64,000 bases of DNA, taken from Bradyrhizobium daqingense (lineage in GTDB: Bacteria; Pseudomonadota; Alphaproteobacteria; Rhizobiales; Xanthobacteraceae). The notes beneath the pieces are model-generated. The model searched no databases. It had not been told where the DNA came from and saw only the letters and a list, made by a program, of their open reading frames with translations. The translations under genes were made by a program, and so were the position numbers. The stretch covers positions 4,326,001 to 4,390,000 of the forward strand of contig NZ_CP088014.1 of the NCBI RefSeq assembly GCF_021044685.1, given 5' to 3'. This document shows, in pieces, positions 58,836 to 64,000 of this stretch (positions within the stretch are counted from its first letter, which is position 1; the number at the start of each line of letters is the position of its first letter).

Positions 58836-59483
58836 TCACCCGTTGGTGATGAGATAGTCGACGAGCGGCGCGGGGGTGACGACGTGATCGGGCGCAATCA
58901 CGCCGACCGGGACGATATGCTCCGCCGTCACGATGACGGTGTCGGCGGCCATCGCCATGACGGGGTTGAAATTGCGGGACGTGAGGGCGTAGGCGAGATT
59001 GCCGAGGTAATCGGCGAGGAAGGCGTGCACCAATGCGAATTGCGCCCGCAGCGCCGTCTCCAGCAGGAATGGCTTGCCGTCGACTTCGACCTGACGCTTG
59101 CCTTCGGCCACCAGCGTTCCGACACCGGTCGGCGTCAGCACGCCGCCGAGACCACATCCGCCGGCGCGGATGCGCTCGACGAAGGTGCCTTGCGGCACGA
59201 GATCGACGGCGATCTGGTTAGCCAGCATCTGCTGCTGCGCCTTGGGATTGAGGCCAATATGCGTTGCCGTCAGCTTCGTCACCAGGGCCTGGTCGAACAG
59301 CTTGCCGACTCCCTTGCCGGGCGTGGCCGCATCATTCGAGATCAAGGTCAGACCCGTCTTCCGCTGGCGCACGACTTCGTCGAGCAGCCGCTCCGGCGTT
59401 CCAACTCCCATGAATCCGCCGACCATGAGGCTGGCGCCCGCCGGGATCATTGCAACGGCTTCTTCGACGGAAACAGCCTTCAT
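58836..59483 (-). CDS. 3-oxoacid CoA-transferase subunit A
   Basis: 215 aa from ATG 59483 (MKAVSVEEAVAMIPAGASLM); an upstream in-frame ATG at 59615 would put the FixK-type box inside the gene. CoA-binding glycine pattern LMVGGFMGVGTPERLL, then GGCGLGGVLTPTGVGTLVAE. First gene of the A-B-MaoC operon. Confidence 0.92.
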   Translation of the reverse strand: MKAVSVEEAVAMIPAGASLMVGGFMGVGTPERLLDEVVRQRKTGLTLISNDAATPGKGVGKLFDQALVTKLTATHIGLNPKAQQQMLANQIAVDLVPQGTFVERIRAGGCGLGGVLTPTGVGTLVAEGKRQVEVDGKPFLLETALRAQFALVHAFLADYLGNLAYALTSRNFNPVMAMAADTVIVTAEHIVPVGVIAPDHVVTPAPLVDYLITNG

Positions 59484-59561
59484 GATCGAAACTCCCGGTC
59501 GGCCGACGATGGGCTGAAGGGCGGTAATGTGCGGATGTTGGCGGGCGGGCGGCGGACTCCC

Positions 59562-59575
59562 TTGATCTGGGTCAA
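59562..59575. promoter_or_regulatory. FixK/FNR-type box upstream of the CoA-transferase operon
   Basis: TTGATCTGGGTCAA matches TTGA-N6-TCAA and lies 78 bases from the subunit A start on the minus strand. Confidence 0.65.
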
Positions 59576-59717
59576 GGCTTTCGGATCTCGACGCGCGGTG
59601 CGCGAGAATAGGCATCCAAAAGGTCGGTCGACCGATTGACGTAATAAGAGGACAGAGCCCGGGCGAGGACGTGCACGTCCGCCGCCGCCAGATTCAAGCC
59701 CTTGGCGCCGGTCGGGG

Positions 59718-59918
59718 GAAGCCGCCATGCACGAAACCCTCGTGCCTCATGCGACCTCCGGCACCGATCTCGGTCATCAGATCTATGGTCGACGGCTCGA
59801 GCACGCCGGCCCGGATCGTCTGCTCGATCTCGGCCTGCGACCGGCTTTCAATGATGATCGACTCGATGCCGCTTAGATGCAGCATAATATGTCGAGCGGC
59901 TGTAACGACCTCTCGTCG
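59718..59918 (-). pseudogene. Mosaic relic: MaoC C-terminus joined to a 4-hydroxybenzoate 3-monooxygenase (PobA) N-terminal piece
   Basis: One minus-strand frame reads RREVVTAARHIM (near 59883-59918), matching the C-terminal EVVTAARHIS of the MaoC protein at 7833-8321, and runs directly into LHLSGIESIIIESRSQAEIE then IRAGVLEPSTIDLMTEIGAG and RMRHEGFVHGGF, the FAD-domain start of PobA-type monooxygenases. The PobA dinucleotide-binding GxGxxG and all later parts are missing. This is a recombination scar without a working product. Confidence 0.6.
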
Positions 59919-60174
59919 CGTTTTAGCGCGCGGGGATGTGGGCGACCAACGACAGCGAGAGAGAGGGTGAGGCCGATCATGGCGGCGCACTTGGATAAGC
60001 AAGTTGGCTCGCAATCTGTGACTCCTACCTTCGAGCCCTGTGCGCTTGCCATGACTAAAGCAAGCTACTTCAATCGCCGCGAATATTCCTGACCTCAACG
60101 CCAATCGTGGTGCCCCCTCATCCGACCGACCGGGCGTATTCGCTCTGCTGCGCCTCCACTGCGCCAGAGATCGA

Positions 60175-60695
60175 TCATATCGTAACCTCGCGGCAATGGT
60201 GGACGTCCCGCCCGGCCTCAGTGACGAGCACTGTCTCGCTGATCGCGATGCCATCGGCGGAGACATACATGTGGAACACCATGCCTTCCTCCAGCGTCCA
60301 ATCAGCCGTGGGCAGGAAGACGCGCGAGAAGTCGCTGGTGCGCGGCGTGTGGGCCGGATAGCAGCCGAGTGAATAGCCGGTGATGTTGAGATAGTCTGAC
60401 CGTAGCCCGTCGGCGAGCATGGCGTCCCTCACGAGCGCGTCGATATCGGCGGCGGCGCCCGGAACTGCCTGTGCTGGATCTCGATCAGACGGCGGGTGAG
60501 CTGCGATCGGCGCGGGGTCGAGGTCGCCGGTGACGGCCGAGCGCATCAGGCGGGCACGCTGTAGCCGTCGATATAGGGCAGCAGCTCCATATGCAGGATG
60601 TCGCCTTTGGCGAGCGGCGCGCTGATCAGCCCGCCGTGCAGAAAGGCGTTGCCGACACCTGCGGTGATGATCCCAGCGCGTGCGGCATCGGCACC
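60175..60695 (-). pseudogene. Degraded M24-family metallopeptidase (Xaa-Pro dipeptidase type), C-terminal half
   Basis: Minus-strand pieces in shifted frames: AGIITAGVGNAFLHGGLISA then PLAKGDILHMELLPYIDGYS (stop at 60546); LTRRLIEIQHRQ; DIDALVRDAML; and TGYSLGCYPAHTP with the glutamate segment LEEGMVFHMYVSADG, ending at 60175. These line up in order with the C-terminal half of M24 peptidases. At least two frameshifts and loss of the N-terminal half make it non-functional. It follows the MFS gene in the same direction. Confidence 0.72.
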
Positions 60696-60764
60696 TTGCT
60701 GCCGCCGGGACCCAGAAGGTCCCGGCATCTTTCTTACGGTGTCCGGTCCTGTCGACGCTCCTCT

Positions 60765-62090
60765 TCAGCCGATCTCTTCCGATAGCGAGCGGGAACGCGT
60801 CTCGGGTGCAACGATTGCCGCGATCAGGCTCACCAATGCGAGGCCTGCGAGCCAAGCCGGAGCCGGCCAGTAATTGCCGTCGGCCCATTTCACGAGCGCC
60901 GTCGCGATCAGCGGAGTTAATCCGCCGCCGAGTGCGGCTGACAATTGATACCCGAGGGATGCCCCGGTGTAACGAACGCTGGTCTTGAAAAGCTCGGGTC
61001 CGAACGATCCCATGATTCCGAACAGGATGCCGTTCGATATTCCTCCGATCGCCATACCCAGGAAGACCAGCGACGTGATTTTCGTGTTCACGAGCCAGAA
61101 CAGCGGAAAGGCGAACAGAATCGTAAAGATCGCGGACCCCATGAAGACCGGGCGGCGCCCGATCCGATCGGAGAATGCGCAAACCGGAACAATGATCAAT
61201 AGCTCCGTGATCGCGAATACCAGGACGCCATTGAGCATGAGCTCCCTCGACAGGCCGAGATTGGTTGAGCCATAGGCGACCATGAACGTCACGTAGACGT
61301 AGAAGCCGCCGCTGGTCACGAGAAACAGCCCACCCGCGAGCAGAACCTCGCGCCACTGGGTGCGCAAAGTTTCCGCGAGCGGAAATGCGGCAATTGCGTT
61401 CGTACGTTTCGCCTGCGAAAAGGCTTGGCTTTCAGGCATCGAGAACCTGGCGAACGCGCCGACCAACACCAGAACGAGGCTCAACAGGAAAGGCAGTCGC
61501 CAACCCCAGGCGGCGAACTGCTCGGTACCCAATATCGCGGTTGTTGCGGCAAAGATCAGCGTCGCGATCACCAGTCCCGCGGGAGATCCCAATTGGGGAA
61601 GGCTGCCGAGGAGGCCGCGCCGGGTCTGCGCCTCGCTTTCGGTCATCACCAGCACGGCGCCACCCCATTCACCGCCAAGGCCGATACCCTGAATGAGACG
61701 AAGCAACACGAGAAGAATGGGCGCGAATATTCCGATCGCGTTGTAGTTCGGAAGGCACCCGACGAGGAGTGTAGCCACGCCAGTCAGCAGGAACGTCGCG
61801 ATGAGCGTCGACTTGCGACCGATGCGGTCGCCCATGTGCCCGAAGATGATGGCTCCGATCGGACGGGCGAGAAAGCCGACGGCGAAAGTGGCGAAGGAGA
61901 GCAGCGTCCCGGCCAGCGGGTCGAAGTTCGGAAAGAACTGCGAATTGAAGACGAGAGCCGCCGCCAAGCCGTAGATCTGGAAATCGTACCATTCGATCGT
62001 GGTGCCGACGGTCGCCGCCAAAGCCGTTCGGGAGAGCGTTCCGGCCGGCTTTCCGGCCTGGACAATCGTTGCGTCCGAGATTTGCGTCAT
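60765..62090 (-). CDS. MFS transporter, metabolite:H+ symporter (MHS) family
   Basis: 441 aa, 12 membrane helices. MHS marks: VGTTIEWYDFQIYGLAAAL at the first helix, RPIGAIIFGHMGDRIGRKST in loop 2-3, GLGGEWGGAVLVMTE and SDRIGRRPVFM in the second half. Family members import organic acids such as ketoglutarate, citrate, proline/betaine or shikimate. Divergent from the GntR regulator, which probably controls it through the palindrome at 62153. Confidence 0.93.
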   Translation of the reverse strand: MTQISDATIVQAGKPAGTLSRTALAATVGTTIEWYDFQIYGLAAALVFNSQFFPNFDPLAGTLLSFATFAVGFLARPIGAIIFGHMGDRIGRKSTLIATFLLTGVATLLVGCLPNYNAIGIFAPILLVLLRLIQGIGLGGEWGGAVLVMTESEAQTRRGLLGSLPQLGSPAGLVIATLIFAATTAILGTEQFAAWGWRLPFLLSLVLVLVGAFARFSMPESQAFSQAKRTNAIAAFPLAETLRTQWREVLLAGGLFLVTSGGFYVYVTFMVAYGSTNLGLSRELMLNGVLVFAITELLIIVPVCAFSDRIGRRPVFMGSAIFTILFAFPLFWLVNTKITSLVFLGMAIGGISNGILFGIMGSFGPELFKTSVRYTGASLGYQLSAALGGGLTPLIATALVKWADGNYWPAPAWLAGLALVSLIAAIVAPETRSRSLSEEIG

Positions 62091-62152
62091 ATTTCAACTC
62101 CTTACGCGACAATGCGCGCTGTGACATTCCTCTTGATTTTCTATCGATATTA

Positions 62153-62166
62153 GATTATCGATAATC
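62153..62166. promoter_or_regulatory. Palindrome in the MFS/GntR divergent promoter
   Basis: GATTATCGATAATC is a perfect 14-base palindrome in the 107-base gap between the divergent MFS and GntR genes. It is a candidate GntR operator; FadR-type GntR proteins often bind short AT-rich palindromes, though their usual core is GT-N(x)-AC, which this lacks. Confidence 0.5.
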
Positions 62167-62197
62167 GAAGTTCACGCGATATGACAGGAATGTCAGA

Positions 62198-62887
62198 ATG
62201 ACGCTCTCGGACGCCCTTAGCGGCATCTCGGCCGTGAAGCTCTCAACCTCGGACATCATCGCCGAGCAATTGCGCCGGGCCATCCTGCTTGGGACCATCT
62301 CCGGTGGAGCCCAGCTCAAGCAGAACGACGTCGCTGCAAGGTTTGGCGTCAGCGTGGCTCCTGTGCGCGAGGCGCTCCAGCGGCTGATCGCGGACGGGCT
62401 CGCAATATTGCATCCGAATCGAGGTGTGACCGTTTCGCCGACCTCGGAGCAGGACTTCCTCGAGATCGCCGAGTTGCGTGCATTGTTGGAGCCGCATGCC
62501 CTTGGTCACTCTGCTCCTCGTCTCACCAGTGCCGACCTGCAATATTCCGAAGACGTTCTGTCCAAGGCTGCGCATGCTTCGGATCCGCTCGAACGCGCCA
62601 ATCTGCACTGGGAGTTTCACCGCAGCTTGTACAAGCGAGCGGAGCGGCCGCGTCTACTCGCGCAGATCGGCGGCCTGTACCAGGGCATCAACCGCTACCT
62701 GCTTCCGGCGTGGGCCAATTCCGGCCTCAGCCCCGGCTGGGTCGATAGTCATCTCCTCATCGTCGCGAAGATTCGGGATGGCCACATCGACGAGGCATGC
62801 CGCTTGATCGTCGATCAGACTGACGCCTCGACGAGGCGCGTGCAGGCGCATCTGCATCAGAACGAACTTTCCAAGGAAGAGAAGTAA
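62198..62887 (+). CDS. GntR-family regulator (FadR subfamily, FCD domain)
   Basis: 229 aa. N-terminal winged HTH: AEQLRRAILLGTISGGAQLK and VAARFGVSVAPVREALQRLI; FCD ligand domain with metal/ligand residues in EIAELRALLEPHAL, HWEFHRSLYK and SHLLIVAKIRDGH. It starts the operon with a HAD dehalogenase (next gene directly abuts) and an aminotransferase, and faces the MFS gene. Confidence 0.92.
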   Translation: MTLSDALSGISAVKLSTSDIIAEQLRRAILLGTISGGAQLKQNDVAARFGVSVAPVREALQRLIADGLAILHPNRGVTVSPTSEQDFLEIAELRALLEPHALGHSAPRLTSADLQYSEDVLSKAAHASDPLERANLHWEFHRSLYKRAERPRLLAQIGGLYQGINRYLLPAWANSGLSPGWVDSHLLIVAKIRDGHIDEACRLIVDQTDASTRRVQAHLHQNELSKEEK

Positions 62888-63631
62888 ATGCTGGAGTTCT
62901 CGAAATACAAGCTGCTGACATTCGATTGCTACGGCACGCTGATCGACTGGGATACGTCCATCTCGAACATCGTGCAGCCCTGGCTCGTCGAGATGAAGTC
63001 TCAAGTTCCTCCCGACCTGGTCGTCAGCACGTTCGCGCTCATGCAGGCCAAGCATCAGCAGACGCGCCCGACATTGCTCTATCCTGAAGTGTTGCGACGC
63101 TCATGGCAGGATATCGAGGAGCAGTTTGGTTGGGACGAAAACCTCGCCCGCGCGGACGAGTTCGCCCGGTCGGTGCCATCCTGGCGTCCTTTTGCGGACA
63201 CGGTCGAGAGCCTGCGATACCTCAGCCGATACTTCGCGCTCGGAATCCTTTCGAATGTCGATAACGCGTCGCTTTCTGGCACGCTCAGAGCGCTGGAGGT
63301 GCCGTTCCTGTTTACGGTCACCGCGGAAGACGTAGCTTCCTACAAGCCTGGCGAGCCGCACTTCAATGCTGCTTTCGGGGAAGCTGCAAGGCGCGGGATC
63401 GACAAGAGCGAGATCCTCCATACGGCTCAAAGCAAGCACCATGATATCGCTCCCGGAAATCGGCTCGGTCTGACAACCATTTGGGTGAACCGCCGTCACG
63501 GGAAGAAGGGTACAGGCGCGACCTTGGCCGCCACGGCCAACCCATCGTTGACCGTCAACTCGCTCGTTGAACTCGTCGACCTGCACAGATCGGCGCAGGG
63601 CGCCTCCCGACCGGTATCGCTGTCCCAATGA
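62888..63631 (+). CDS. HAD-superfamily haloacid dehalogenase type II-like hydrolase
   Basis: 247 aa. Nucleophile Asp in LTFDCYGTLIDWDTS, motif II Ser in LGILSNVDNAS, Lys in ASYKPGEPHF. In place of the usual SSNxxD motif near the end it reads AQSKHHDIAPGNRLG, with the Asp retained, so dehalogenase activity as such is uncertain and a phosphatase-like or other activity is possible. Abuts the GntR gene and overlaps the aminotransferase start. Confidence 0.85.
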   Translation: MLEFSKYKLLTFDCYGTLIDWDTSISNIVQPWLVEMKSQVPPDLVVSTFALMQAKHQQTRPTLLYPEVLRRSWQDIEEQFGWDENLARADEFARSVPSWRPFADTVESLRYLSRYFALGILSNVDNASLSGTLRALEVPFLFTVTAEDVASYKPGEPHFNAAFGEAARRGIDKSEILHTAQSKHHDIAPGNRLGLTTIWVNRRHGKKGTGATLAATANPSLTVNSLVELVDLHRSAQGASRPVSLSQ

Positions 63632-64000
63632 GGGTCGATAAGTTCGCCGCGCTCGCAACCGCCAACGCTCCTGGCCAGGAAGTTCGCCAAGCCGCGGGCA
63701 ATGTCGGCAATCTCATGCGCGGCGGGAGCATCGCCGGGCACCAGATCGATTTCTCGCACGGTGACGTCGATGCCTTTGCGCCCACGCCAGGTGCATCTGA
63801 ACGGTTCTCGGAGGCGCTGGTTGCGGGAGGACGGCAGGCCTACACGGAGTATCGCGGTTCGGCGGACATCCGCTCCGAACTGTCCGAAGTGCTTGCCGCG
63901 TTCACCGGCGCACCGGTCTCGGCCGATAACGGCACGATCATCACACCCGGCACCCAAGGCGCCCTGTTCCTGGCGGTCGCCTCGCTGGTGAACGCTGGCG
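63628..64000 (+). CDS. PLP-dependent class I/II aminotransferase (3' truncated by window end)
   Basis: The first 124 codons are present from ATG 63628, overlapping the HAD stop (ATGA). N-terminal pattern IDFSHGDVDAFAPTPGASER, then GGRQAYTEYRGSADIRSELS and NGTIITPGTQGALFLAVASL, as in AspC/KBL-type aminotransferases. The PLP lysine lies beyond the window. With the MHS transporter and GntR regulator it suggests uptake and transamination of an amino or keto acid. Confidence 0.82.
   Translation, partial: MRVDKFAALATANAPGQEVRQAAGNVGNLMRGGSIAGHQIDFSHGDVDAFAPTPGASERFSEALVAGGRQAYTEYRGSADIRSELSEVLAAFTGAPVSADNGTIITPGTQGALFLAVASLVNAG

Noticed and set aside
60175..61356. 393-codon minus-strand frame that would join the peptidase remains to sequence under the MFS gene
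   Set aside because: Its first two-thirds shadow the MFS gene in another frame; only the last part matches M24 peptidases, and the rest of that match lies in other frames.
1..64000. tRNA, rRNA, CRISPR, prophage or conjugation genes
   Set aside because: None seen on either strand by eye; a tRNAscan/Infernal run would be decisive for small RNAs.

Overview
The window looks like chromosomal DNA of an alphaproteobacterium close to Bradyrhizobium/Rhodopseudomonas. This rests on its high GC, FixK- and FixJ-type regulators, an IalB-family protein, and dense CoA-dependent catabolism. Genus is inferred from gene content only. No rRNA, tRNA or CRISPR array was recognised. Both ends cut genes: a molybdenum hydroxylase large subunit at base 1 and an aminotransferase at base 64000.

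Region 1 (1-6.9 kb) holds a CoxL/CoxM-type hydroxylase pair, an amidase, a LysR regulator, a rearranged scar of GntR and ABC-ATPase fragments, an Asp/Glu-racemase-fold isomerase and a dihydropyrimidinase-type hydrolase. Region 2 (6.9-21.6 kb) is a divergent catabolic regulon around a LacI regulator. Leftward run lacI, a two-domain tautomerase, acyl-CoA dehydrogenase, fused CoA-transferase, MaoC hydratase and a solute-binding protein. Rightward run a DapA-family lyase, CaiB-type CoA-transferase, a second acyl-CoA dehydrogenase, two hotdog proteins, a second DapA paralogue, a small ferredoxin-fold protein, a complete amino-acid-type ABC transporter and a third DapA paralogue. Two LacI-type operators lie between the arms. 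The substrate is not evident.

Region 3 (21.6-27 kb) is regulatory and scarred: a broken flavin monooxygenase, a two-TM K+-channel-like protein, a MarC relic, a cysteine-free FixK-like Crp/Fnr protein, a FixJ-like response regulator, an IS630 element and a stand-alone receiver. Region 4 (27-59.6 kb) looks like a low-oxygen or energy-stress island. Counting one box ahead of the channel gene, I found nine TTGA-N6-TCAA boxes. Apart from one duplicate box and the more distant channel-gene box, they lie about 50-80 bp before start codons. Products include two AspT-type carriers, a large Orn/Lys/Arg decarboxylase, a SulP carrier, PPK2, a DUF3302/HlyD pair, a sensor kinase, DUF3300/DUF2950 envelope proteins, a PHA-synthase-like DUF3141 protein followed by phosphotransacylase, acetate kinase and FabI, several alpha/beta hydrolases (one a double-domain fusion), and a two-subunit CoA-transferase with a MaoC protein.

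Region 5 (59.7-64 kb) begins with a mosaic of gene fragments (MaoC tail, PobA N-terminus, M24 peptidase), then an MHS-family transporter divergent from a GntR regulator, a HAD dehalogenase and the start of an aminotransferase. The most interesting items are the FixK-box island with its linked regulators, the LacI regulon with three DapA paralogues, the double hydrolase, and several recombination scars including a fabI 3' relic.
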